Part shown: positions 1 to 7,214 of the stretch, piece by piece
How the letters are laid out: each line of letters starts with the position of its first letter
Position numbering within the stretch: position 1 is the first letter of the stretch
The notes under the pieces: model-generated
Databases searched by the model: none
The model's input: the letters and a program-made list of their open reading frames with translations, nothing else
Told to the model about the DNA's origin: nothing
Assembly (NCBI GenBank): GCA_040904405.1
Contig: JBBDTK010000047.1
Location: 1 to 9,071, forward strand
Reading direction: 5' to 3'
Source of the DNA: VRUE01 sp040904405
GTDB lineage: Bacteria > Actinomycetota > Thermoleophilia > Solirubrobacterales > 70-9
DNA: 9,071 bases
Translations under genes and position numbers: made by a program

Positions 1-1999
1 TGTAGTCGGCGGAGAGCAGCCGGGCGCCCGGCTCGGCGACGAAGCAGGCGCGGACCGGGCGGCCGATCTCGGTGCGGATCGGGATGTTCTGCAGGTTGGG
101 GTTGGTGCTGGAGAGGCGGCCGGTGGTGGTCGCCGCCTGGTTGAAGGTGGTGTGGACGCGGCCGGTCTCGGCGTCGATCAGGTCCGGCAGCGAGTCGAGG
201 TAGGTGTTCTTGAGCTTGGTCAGCTCGCGCCAGGACTCGATCTTCTCGACGATCGGGTGCTCGTCGCGGATCTGGGCGAGGACGCGGGCGTCGGTGGAGT
301 AGCCGGTCTTGCCGCGGCGCTTGCGGGTCAGCCCCAGCTTCTCGAAGAGGACGCGGCCGACCTGCTGCGGCGAGCCGATCGTGAACTCCTCCTCGGCCAG
401 CTCGAATATCTCCCGCTGCAGGGTCTCGATCCGCTCGCCGAAGCCGGCCCCGACCTCGGCCAGGCGCTCGGCGTCGAGCTTGAGGCCCTCGCGTTCGGTC
501 GCGGCGAGGACGTCGACCAGCGGCAGCTCGACCTCGCGCAGCAGCGGCTCGAGGCCGAGATCGGCGAGGCGCGGTCGCTGCGCGTCGGCGAGCGCGGCGA
601 CCAGGCGCGCTTCCTCGGGCGGGTCGAGCCCCGCCTCGACCTCCTCGCCGAGCGCGAGCTGGGCGTCGTCGGGCTCGGCGCCCACCCCCTCGGCGAGGCC
701 GATCCCGGCGTCCGCCGCCAGCTCGGTCAGCTCGTAGGTGCGGCGCTGCGGCTCCAGCACGTAGGCGGCCAGCATCGTGTCGTGCTCCAGCTCGAGCTCG
801 ACGCCCTCGCGAGCGGCGGCGGCGAGCAGGCCGTGGCGACCGCCGCCGAGCGACTTGGCGTCGTGGGCGGCGAGCGGCCGGCCGGCGAGCGCGACAGCCA
901 GCTGGTCGAGAGTCGCGGCGCCGGTGAGGATGCGCTCGCCCTGGGCGGCCGCCCAGCGCTCGCCGGCGATCGCCACCGCCGCGGCGCCGTCGGCGAGGTC
1001 GGCCACGGTTCCCTCCTCCGCCTCGACCCCCAGCTCGGTCTCGACGCTGCGGCCGGGCACCGCCTCCCCCTCGGGCAGCGCCTCCTCCAGCCGCTCCATC
1101 ACCGCCCGCAGCTCGAACTCGCGCATGAACTCGCGCAGGGCCCCGCGGTCGGGCTCGGAGCCCATCGCCGCCGCCAGGTCGACGCCGGTCTCGATCTCGT
1201 ACTGCAGGGTCGCCAGCTGCTTCGACATGCGGGCGTCGTCGGCGTGCTCGACCAGGTTCTGCTTGCGCTTGGCGCCGGAGATCTCCTCGACGCTGGCCAG
1301 CACCCGCTCCAGCGAGCCGAACCTCTGCAGCAGCTGGGTCGCGGTCTTCTCGCCGATCCCCGGGACCCCGGGGATGTTGTCGGAGGTGTCGCCGCGCAGC
1401 CCCATCAGGTCGGTGATCAGCTCCGGCGGCACGCCGTAGCGCTCCTCGACCGCGGCCTCGTCGTAGACCTTGGTCTCGGTGATCCCGCGCGAGGTGCTCA
1501 TCACCCGCACTCCCGGCCCGACCAGCTGGTAGGCGTCGCGGTCGCCGGTCACCACCATCACCGGGATGCCCTGCTCGCGCGCCCGTCGGGTCAGCGAGGC
1601 GATCACGTCGTCGGCCTCGTAGCCCTCGACCTTGACGTTGGCGTAGCCGAAGGCCTCGACCAGCGGCATCAGGTTCGGCCACTGCTCGCGCAGCAGGTCG
1701 GGGCGGGGTTTGCGCTGCGCCTTGTAGAGGTCGTAGGTGACCTCGCGACCGGACATGCCGGCGTCCCAGGCGACGACGACCCCGGCGGGGCGGTGCTCGT
1801 CGATGATCTTGACCAGCATCGAGGCCAGCCCGTAGATCGCGTTGGTCGGCCGGCCGTCGCTGGTCCCGATCGACTCCGGCAGGGCGAAGAAGGCGCGGTA
1901 GGCAAGCGAGTTGCCGTCGATCAGGAAGAGCTCTCCGCCGCCGCGCGGCGCCCCGGCCGCCCCGGTTGCCTTCGACGTCGCCTTCTCGCCAGTCGCCAT
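1..1999 (-). CDS. polA: DNA polymerase I, 3' part cut by window edge
   Basis: Family A DNA polymerase that fills gaps and removes RNA primers or damaged 5' flaps in replication and repair. The first 666 codons are present, read from ATG at 1999. The 5'-nuclease domain (about 23-300) keeps its acidic residues: D28 in LIDGN, D79, E128/D130/D131 in GYEADD, D153/D155, and D204/D207 in GDTSDNIPG, followed by the helix-hairpin-helix GVPGIGEKTA. The polymerase domain starts near 485 and has the family signature TGRLSSTNPNLQNIPIRTE from 626. The window ends in motif A at S-A-D665-Y666, where D665 should be a catalytic metal ligand. The middle 3'-5' exonuclease-like domain (about 330-480) lacks the DxE, distal Asp and YxxxD residues, so proofreading is predicted absent. 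The first 22 residues are a low-complexity A/G/T extension; no strong ribosome site precedes the ATG. Identity is certain; only the C-terminus is missing, through truncation by the window. Confidence 0.97.
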   Translation of the reverse strand, partial: MATGEKATSKATGAAGAPRGGGELFLIDGNSLAYRAFFALPESIGTSDGRPTNAIYGLASMLVKIIDEHRPAGVVVAWDAGMSGREVTYDLYKAQRKPRPDLLREQWPNLMPLVEAFGYANVKVEGYEADDVIASLTRRAREQGIPVMVVTGDRDAYQLVGPGVRVMSTSRGITETKVYDEAAVEERYGVPPELITDLMGLRGDTSDNIPGVPGIGEKTATQLLQRFGSLERVLASVEEISGAKRKQNLVEHADDARMSKQLATLQYEIETGVDLAAAMGSEPDRGALREFMREFELRAVMERLEEALPEGEAVPGRSVETELGVEAEEGTVADLADGAAAVAIAGERWAAAQGERILTGAATLDQLAVALAGRPLAAHDAKSLGGGRHGLLAAAAREGVELELEHDTMLAAYVLEPQRRTYELTELAADAGIGLAEGVGAEPDDAQLALGEEVEAGLDPPEEARLVAALADAQRPRLADLGLEPLLREVELPLVDVLAATEREGLKLDAERLAEVGAGFGERIETLQREIFELAEEEFTIGSPQQVGRVLFEKLGLTRKRRGKTGYSTDARVLAQIRDEHPIVEKIESWRELTKLKNTYLDSLPDLIDAETGRVHTTFNQAATTTGRLSSTNPNLQNIPIRTEIGRPVRACFVAEPGARLLSADY

Positions 2000-2038
2000 T
2001 GCCGCAACTCTAAGGCGCACCCCGAGAATTGCCGCGCA

Positions 2039-2065
2039 TGGCGCGAAAGTCGGACATATTCCGAC
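2039..2065 (+). repeat. 27-bp direct repeat, copy 1 (between AbiEi/DUF559 gene and polA)
   Basis: This copy is identical over 27 bases to 3045-3071 and in the same orientation; a further TCGCCA match follows after a four-base gap with three mismatches (to 2075/3081). It contains the palindrome GTCGGA-catat-TCCGAC (2049-2065), extended here to 7-bp arms by A2048/T2066. The copy overlaps the last base of the AbiEi/DUF559 stop codon and lies 40-66 bases upstream of the polA ATG, where a promoter or operator could be. Confidence 0.85.
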
Positions 2066-3063
2066 TATCTCGCCAACCTGCCCGCGAGCACCTCCGCAAC
2101 ACGCTCCGGTTCCTCGTCCACCTGCTTTTCCGAGAGCCGGATGACGCCCCAGCCGTGCCGGCGCAGATCGAGGTCGCGGGCGCGATCGTCCTGGAAGGCG
2201 GCGCGTCCGCGATGCGAGGCGTAGCCGTCCGTTTCGACGACCAGTCGCCGCCCGCGCCAGAGGAAGTCGACCAGGTAGATCCCGACGCGAACGTTGACCT
2301 CCGGCGCCGGCAGCCGGTGGCGGCGGCAGAGTCTCAGGAAGTCGCGCTCGAGGTCGCTGCGGGTGCGATCCCGCCTCTCGGCTTCCTCGAGCGGCAGGCC
2401 GATCACGTTGGCCTGCCTGATCGCGCGCCGCAGCTCGCGCTCGGTCACGATCCCCACCTTCCCGCCGTGTACGACCGACCCGCGCAGATCCGAGATCGTC
2501 CGCGCAGGGGTCGTAACCGGGATGCCCCTTTGAAGCGTCACATCGGCGGACGAGAGGGTGACGGACCGGTGCACTCGGATTCCCCGCCGGCGCCCGCGAC
2601 CCCCATCGCCGGGCACCGAGATGTCCACCAGCGGCTTCTGCTCGGACAGCAGCCCCCAGAGCTCGGCGGCGCTGCGATGGCTCACCGCGGCGCCCCAGAA
2701 ATCAAGGATCGTGGAGATGACGTGCGATGGAGCGACCGCGTTTCCGTCCCGCCCAACGCTCCCGGGCTCCCCCAGATCGGCGTCGCTCGCCGTGGCCACC
2801 TTCTGGGCGCGTCCTCCCCCACAGGCAAGGACTGCCGCCATCCAAAGCCTCTCCGAGGATGGCGCTGCGTGGCCCACGGCGTAGGCGCCTCGATGCATCC
2901 GGTGCAGGCGCTCGGTCCGGACGCGGTGGAGGACATCGTGCTTGCTGAGCCCAGCCGCGTGGAGCTGGGAAGTCGACACCGCTCCGTGCTGTCGGGACGC
3001 GAGAGTGGCAACGGCTCGATCCTTGAGAGCGGCGCCGCTGTGCTTGGCGCGAAAGTCGGACAT
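2065..3063 (-). CDS. AbiEi-like N-terminal domain plus DUF559 (Vsr/PD-(D/E)XK-like) protein
   Basis: The 332-aa protein begins with a winged-helix region resembling the N-terminus of AbiEi-type antitoxins (about 14-62, ASRQHGAVSTSQLHAAGLS then RMHRGAYAVG). It ends with a DUF559 domain (about 235-325) related to very-short-patch-repair endonucleases: VDFLWRGRRLVVETDGYASH, then DDRARDLDLRRHGWGVIRL. Candidate active-site residues are D266, E277, D279 and H284. This architecture is common in high-GC actinobacteria; its function is not established, and no AbiEii-like toxin gene lies beside it. Residues 85-124 look inserted: removing them rejoins ACGGG to AAVSHRSAAELWGLL, the continuity I expect from relatives. 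The ATG sits inside one copy of a 27-bp direct repeat and the TAG overlaps the last base of the other copy. The start is therefore unusual, and a start around residue 15-20 cannot be excluded. No good ribosome site is visible. Confidence 0.85.
   Translation of the reverse strand: MSDFRAKHSGAALKDRAVATLASRQHGAVSTSQLHAAGLSKHDVLHRVRTERLHRMHRGAYAVGHAAPSSERLWMAAVLACGGGRAQKVATASDADLGEPGSVGRDGNAVAPSHVISTILDFWGAAVSHRSAAELWGLLSEQKPLVDISVPGDGGRGRRRGIRVHRSVTLSSADVTLQRGIPVTTPARTISDLRGSVVHGGKVGIVTERELRRAIRQANVIGLPLEEAERRDRTRSDLERDFLRLCRRHRLPAPEVNVRVGIYLVDFLWRGRRLVVETDGYASHRGRAAFQDDRARDLDLRRHGWGVIRLSEKQVDEEPERVAEVLAGRLAR
2692..2811. mobile_element. Putative 120-bp in-frame insertion inside the AbiEi/DUF559 gene
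   Basis: These 120 bases encode residues 85-124 of the AbiEi/DUF559 protein, a stretch that does not fit the family pattern. Related proteins run from an ACGxG-type turn straight into a (A/V)xSHRSAAxLWGL motif. The segment ends are near inverted repeats: GCCCCAGAA on the left and TTCTGGGCG on the right share a 7-bp core (CCCAGAA/TTCTGGG). A second nested pair (GAGCGAC and GTCGCTC) lies inside. The length is a multiple of three and no stop is introduced. A small palindromic (REP/MITE-like) element is the simplest reading; a lineage-specific loop is the alternative. No clear target-site duplication can be picked out in this GC-rich context. Confidence 0.4.
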
Positions 3064-3071
3064 ATTCCGAC
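3045..3071 (+). repeat. 27-bp direct repeat, copy 2 (at AbiEi/DUF559 start codon)
   Basis: Second exact copy of the 2039-2065 repeat, 1006 bases away in direct orientation. Its palindrome GTCGGA-catat-TCCGAC (3055-3071) contains the predicted start codon (ATG read from 3063 leftward). A bound protein or an RNA hairpin here would therefore act directly on initiation. Together with copy 1 it brackets the AbiEi/DUF559 reading frame and nothing else. Confidence 0.85.
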
Positions 3072-3141
3072 CAAGTCGCCAGGCACCGCTTGTTCTTCCC
3101 CCGGTGGACCCGAAACCTTCGCTAATTGCCCGCGATGATCG

Positions 3142-3471
3142 TCACTTGGACGGCAGCGAGGCGGCGTACTCGGCGCCGGCCTCAACCCAGCCGGCAAGGT
3201 CGTCGTCGGCTCTGGTGCCGGTGGAGTCGACGTAGACCATGCCTTTCATCGGCTTGCCGGTGAAGTCCATCGGGCGGGTGTGCGGCTCGGCCAGGGCCTT
3301 CTCGACATCGGCGGGATCGAGGCGCACCATCAGATCCTCGCCGATCACACCGACCGCCATCTTGCCACCGACCATGAAGGCGATACCGCCGAACATCTTG
3401 CGCTCGCTCAGCTCCTCGCGAGCGCCAAGCAGCTCGCGCACGCGGTCGGCCAGCGCCTCATCGAACGCCAT
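3142..3471 (-). CDS. TfoX/Sxy N-terminal domain protein
   Basis: This 109-aa protein consists almost wholly of a TfoX N-terminal domain. The hallmark is RKMFGGIAFMVGGKMAVGV (24-42), followed by DLMVRLDP (46-53), MDFTGKPMKGMVYVD (68-82) and a C-terminal helix ending ASLPSK. In gamma-proteobacteria Sxy/TfoX drives competence genes, but single-domain actinobacterial versions have no assigned role, so no competence function is claimed. The ATG at 3471 lies inside the 3' end of the upstream methyltransferase-like gene (14-nt overlap), with GGGAG six bases before it. The two are probably translationally coupled. Family assignment is confident; function is unknown. Confidence 0.88.
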   Translation of the reverse strand: MAFDEALADRVRELLGAREELSERKMFGGIAFMVGGKMAVGVIGEDLMVRLDPADVEKALAEPHTRPMDFTGKPMKGMVYVDSTGTRADDDLAGWVEAGAEYAASLPSK

Positions 3472-4072
3472 CGATCACTCCCACCCCTGGGACGAAGCGG
3501 CCGACTCGCGCGGCGTAGTCGGCGTAAGCCTTGCCGTGGGTGCGCAGCAGATAGGGCTCCTCGACGAGCCGCACCTGCAACTCGAGGGCAGTCACGAGAG
3601 CCAGCAGGCCGACGATGGCGAGGACGCTCGGAACCATCAGCGCGAGCCCGAAGAAGGTCGGAGCCATCGCGCTGTAGATCGGGTTGCGGACCAGCCGGAA
3701 GGGGCCGCCGGTGACCAGCTTGGTCCGCTCCTCCGGGTCGACGCCGACCCGCCAGGCGTCGCCCATCGCCAGCTGTGCGCCGAAGGTGAGAGCGATGCCG
3801 CAGATCGCCAGCGTGACGCCGATCGTGTGAGCGACGGCGCCGTCGAGCGCCGCGATCGGCGCCACGACGTCGAGCAGCGCCAGCGCCGGCGCGGCGACTC
3901 CCATCGCGGCGGCGAAGACGAGCAGGGCACCGGCCAGCCACTCAAGCAGGGGAGCGCCGGGTGGGACCCCGTGCAGCCCGGTCGAGCCGGTTCGGCGCAG
4001 CTGCACGGCCACACGAACCCCGAAGCTGACGACGAGGAAGATGCCGAGGAGAACGAGCGCTACCGCCGCCAT
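3458..4072 (-). CDS. Isoprenylcysteine carboxyl methyltransferase (ICMT)-like membrane protein
   Basis: This 204-aa integral membrane protein has hydrophobic segments at about 2-19, 45-68, 80-102 and 136-166. Its C-terminal half carries the ICMT/phospholipid-methyltransferase signature: GPFRLVRNPIYSAM (123-136), where the RNPIY turn helps bind S-adenosylmethionine, then EEPYLLRTHGKAYADYAARV (171-190) and GRFVPG. Bacterial members methylate small lipids or unknown acceptors; the substrate cannot be told from sequence, and true prenyl-cysteine substrates are not expected. The ATG at 4072 gives a natural first membrane helix. The gene starts 45 bases after the stop of the Excalibur lipoprotein and runs 14 nt into the TfoX-domain gene, suggesting one transcript. 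Confidence 0.85.
   Translation of the reverse strand: MAAVALVLLGIFLVVSFGVRVAVQLRRTGSTGLHGVPPGAPLLEWLAGALLVFAAAMGVAAPALALLDVVAPIAALDGAVAHTIGVTLAICGIALTFGAQLAMGDAWRVGVDPEERTKLVTGGPFRLVRNPIYSAMAPTFFGLALMVPSVLAIVGLLALVTALELQVRLVEEPYLLRTHGKAYADYAARVGRFVPGVGVIDGVR
3478..3482 (-). promoter_or_regulatory. Ribosome binding site of the TfoX-domain gene
   Basis: Read on the minus strand this is GGGAG, six bases before ATG 3471 and inside the 3' end of the methyltransferase-like gene. It supports the overlapping start over any later methionine and suggests coupled translation. Confidence 0.55.
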
Positions 4073-4077
4073 CGACC

Positions 4078-4091
4078 CCGATCTTAATCGG
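4078..4091. repeat. Short palindrome CCGAT-ctta-ATCGG in intergenic gap
   Basis: A perfect 5-bp-arm inverted repeat lies in the 45-base gap between the Excalibur lipoprotein stop and the methyltransferase-like start, six bases upstream of the latter ATG on the minus strand. It has no T-tract, so it is not a canonical terminator; a small translational hairpin is possible. Confidence 0.3.
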
Positions 4092-4117
4092 GCGTGCGAA
4101 TCAGGTAGTTGAGTTCG

Positions 4118-4573
4118 CTACTCGCAGCCCGAGCCGTCGCCGTCCGAGTCGAGGCCGTGGTGGTCGTCGCCGACCACCGTGACCGGCCCGGTGTAGTAGG
4201 GCCCGTCGCCGCTACCGCCTTCGCAGTCGTAGTCGGGGGCATTGGGGTCGAGGCAGGCGCCCTCGTAGTTGGGGTCGCATTCGTCCGCTTCGGCCGGCGG
4301 TTCCGCGGACGCTTCTCCTTCGGCTCGTTCCCGTTCTTCGACTTCGACCCTCTCCCGACGGGCGCGCTGCTGTGCCGCCTGGCGCCTCTCCTTACGGCGC
4401 GCGGCCTGGCGCCGTTCACGCGCTTCGGCGCGCTCGGCGGCAAGTCGCGCTTCGCGAGCCGCGGCCTGCCGTGCCTCCTCGCGGTTCTCCGACGAGCCCG
4501 TTCCCGAGTCGGAGCCGCAACCGGCCGCGATCAGAACGGCGAAGCAGAAAGCCGTCAGCGCCAGCACCCGCAT
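4118..4573 (-). CDS. Lipoprotein with charged helical linker and Excalibur-like Ca-binding tail
   Basis: This 151-aa exported protein has a signal peptide MRVLALTAFCFAVLIAAGC with the lipobox cysteine at C19, so it should be anchored to the outer face of the membrane. Residues 30-90 are a very Arg/Glu/Ala-rich stretch expected to be one long helix or coiled coil. The C-terminal part (98-151) has four cysteines (C99, C107, C117, C150), the turn NAPDYDCEGGSGDGPYY, and a terminal DSDGDGSGCE. That acidic DxDxDGxGCE ending is the hallmark of Excalibur-type extracellular calcium-binding modules. Partners are unknown; the layout suggests a spacer that holds a small Cys-stabilised Ca-binding module away from the membrane. 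The start is well supported by AAGGAGG four bases before the ATG. Confidence 0.85.
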   Translation of the reverse strand: MRVLALTAFCFAVLIAAGCGSDSGTGSSENREEARQAAAREARLAAERAEARERRQAARRKERRQAAQQRARRERVEVEERERAEGEASAEPPAEADECDPNYEGACLDPNAPDYDCEGGSGDGPYYTGPVTVVGDDHHGLDSDGDGSGCE

Positions 4574-4577
4574 CGTT

Positions 4578-4584
4578 CCTCCTT
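4578..4584 (-). promoter_or_regulatory. Strong ribosome binding site of the Excalibur lipoprotein
   Basis: Minus-strand AAGGAGG lies four bases before ATG 4573. It is the best Shine-Dalgarno sequence in the window and fixes the lipoprotein start. Confidence 0.7.
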
Positions 4585-4659
4585 AAGACTTCATTCGTTT
4601 GCAAAGCGCAGCATACGAATCTCAGACCAAAGGAGCACAGGCACAGGCGAGCATCGGGG

Positions 4660-4674
4660 TCGAATCTGATTCGA
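4660..4674. promoter_or_regulatory. Palindrome TCGAAT-ctg-ATTCGA just upstream of the malic enzyme gene
   Basis: This perfect inverted repeat with 6-bp arms and a 3-base spacer ends nine bases before the malic enzyme ATG, in the 110-base divergent region. It occupies the place where a ribosome site would normally be; no purine-rich Shine-Dalgarno is seen for that gene. It could be an operator or an mRNA hairpin at the initiation region. It resembles actinobacterial SOS-box arms (TCGAA/TTCGA), but the spacing is one base short. Confidence 0.45.
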
Positions 4675-4683
4675 TAGCCGGCG

Positions 4684-6138
<1,455 letters not shown>

Positions 6139-6142
6139 GCGC

Positions 6143-7048
6143 GTGAAGGTTCTCGTCACCGGCGCCAGCGGCTTGATCGGCGCGGCGCTCTGCGACGCGC
6201 TGCTGGCCCGCGGCGACTCGGTGGTCGGCCTCAGCCGCGACCCGCAGCGCGCCCGCGGCACAAACCCGAGCGTCGTCTGGGACCGCTGGGAGCCGACCCT
6301 GGAACGCCCGCCTGCCCAGGCGTTCGAGGGCGTCGACGCGGTGGTCAACCTCGAGGGCGAGAAGATCAACCAGCGCTGGACCGACGATGCCAAACAGCGG
6401 ATCATGGAGAGCCGGCGCACCGGCACCCACAACCTGATCGGCGCGATCGCCGGGCTGGAGCGCAAGCCGCGGGTGCTGGTCAACCAGGCCGCGATCGGCT
6501 TCTACGGCGACCGCGGCGAGGCGATCGTCGACGAGTCGGCGCCGCCCGGCGAAGGCTACGACTCCGAGGTCGTGCGCGAGTGGGAGGCGGCGGCGAGCGA
6601 GGCCGGGACGCTCGGCCTGCGCCTGGTCGTCGTCCGCACCGGCCACGTCCTCGACCCCCGCGGCGGCCTGCTCGGAGAGATGCTGCCGCCGTTCAAGCTC
6701 GGCGTCGGCGGGCCGCTCGCCGGCGGGCGCCAGTACATGTCCTGGATCCACATCGAGGACGAGATCGGGATCCTGCTCTGGGCGCTCGACAGCGAGAAGG
6801 CGCGCGGCACGATCAACGCCACCGCCCCCAATCCGGTGACCAACCGCGACTTCTCGCAGGCGCTAGGGCGCGCCCTCGGACGGCCCGCTGCGGTGCCGGT
6901 GCCGGGCTTCGTGCTCGATCTCAAATTCGGCAGCGAGTTCGGCCATGTGCTGCGGGGCGGGCAGCGGGTGATGCCGCGGCGAGCGCTCGACCTCGGCTAC
7001 GAGTTCCGCTTCACGGACATCGACGCGGCGCTGACGAACCTGCTGTAG
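6143..7048 (+). CDS. TIGR01777-family NAD(P)-binding epimerase-like oxidoreductase
   Basis: An extended short-chain dehydrogenase-like protein of 301 aa from a GTG start. The N-terminal dinucleotide fold has VTGASGLIG (5-13), followed by VVNLEGEKINQRWT (67-80), a stretch typical of this family (YfcH/SDR39U1 group). QAAIGFYGDRGE (115-126) carries Y121; the classical YxxxK lysine is not kept, and W147 of REWEAAA stands nearby. VVVRTGHVLDPRGG (162-175) and QYMSWIHIEDE (197-207) complete the core. The C-terminal 45 residues, RALGRPAAVPVPGFVLDLKFG to the end, match the DUF1731 tail. The substrate is unknown. Start choice: GTG 6143 puts the Rossmann motif at the very N-terminus; a longer reading from 6035 adds 36 Arg/Ser-rich residues that are only a shadow of the malic enzyme end. 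GGAG at 6129-6132 and the 4-nt gap suggest co-translation with the malic enzyme. Confidence 0.92.
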   Translation: MKVLVTGASGLIGAALCDALLARGDSVVGLSRDPQRARGTNPSVVWDRWEPTLERPPAQAFEGVDAVVNLEGEKINQRWTDDAKQRIMESRRTGTHNLIGAIAGLERKPRVLVNQAAIGFYGDRGEAIVDESAPPGEGYDSEVVREWEAAASEAGTLGLRLVVVRTGHVLDPRGGLLGEMLPPFKLGVGGPLAGGRQYMSWIHIEDEIGILLWALDSEKARGTINATAPNPVTNRDFSQALGRALGRPAAVPVPGFVLDLKFGSEFGHVLRGGQRVMPRRALDLGYEFRFTDIDAALTNLL

Positions 7049-7063
7049 GTGGGCGCTGTTGGC

Positions 7064-7132
7064 GGGGTGGGAGGCGCGGGTGACCCCTCTTCCGATCTTT
7101 GGGGTGGGAGGCGCGGGTGACCCCTCTTCCGA
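7064..7132 (+). repeat. Two 32-bp direct repeats, 37-bp period
   Basis: Bases 7064-7095 and 7101-7132 are identical over 32 bases, beginning GGGGTGGGAGGCGCGGGTGA and ending TCTTCCGA, separated by five bases. A 21-base core of each (7069-7089 and 7106-7126) has an exact reverse complement at 7194-7214. These are reversed members of the GGGTCACCC-core family seen through to 7957. They lie just after the epimerase stop, between two convergent genes. Confidence 0.85.
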
Positions 7133-7214
7133 AGGCCGTTGCGCAGCTGATCCGGTCTGGGGGTTCGAGGCGTGGTCGCCTGAGCCTTCGTGGGAGGGGT
7201 CACCCGCGCCTCCC
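7106..7214. terminator. Possible bidirectional terminator: 21-bp perfect stem with long loop
   Basis: Bases 7106-7126 and 7194-7214 are perfect reverse complements over 21 bases with a 67-base loop. They sit between the convergent epimerase-like gene (stop 7048) and lipoprotein gene (stop 7215). The stem is GC-rich and no T-tract follows, so Rho-independent termination is uncertain; the repeat may simply be mobile or intergenic DNA. Confidence 0.3.
7129..7214 (+). repeat. Left arm of about 85-bp inverted repeat flanking the lipoprotein gene
   Basis: This arm matches the reverse complement of 7697-7780 over about 85 bases with scattered mismatches and one-base gaps (by eye about 85-88 % identity). 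Shared blocks include CCGAAGGCCGT, GCGCAGCTGATCCG, GGCGTGGT, TGAGCCTTCGTG, GAGGGGTCACCC and CCTCCC. The arm ends exactly where the lipoprotein stop codon begins (7215). Confidence 0.8.

Noticed and set aside
152..2224. 690-codon open frame on the plus strand
   Set aside because: It is the codon-register antisense of polA; the minus-strand translation has unmistakable Pol I motifs, and long antisense frames are expected at this GC content.
2029..3138. 369-codon plus-strand frame opposite the AbiEi/DUF559 gene
   Set aside because: No recognisable domain; the minus strand carries the family motifs. The frame's similar AKVGHIPT stretches at both ends are just the 27-bp direct repeat translated.
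3072..3141. Terminator after the TfoX-domain gene
   Set aside because: No strong hairpin with a T-tract is visible in the 70-base gap.
4660..4674. LexA/SOS box
   Set aside because: The arms TCGAA/TTCGA resemble the actinobacterial box, but the spacer is one base short and the outer arm bases (T/A) differ from the usual C/G; the downstream gene is not an SOS gene.
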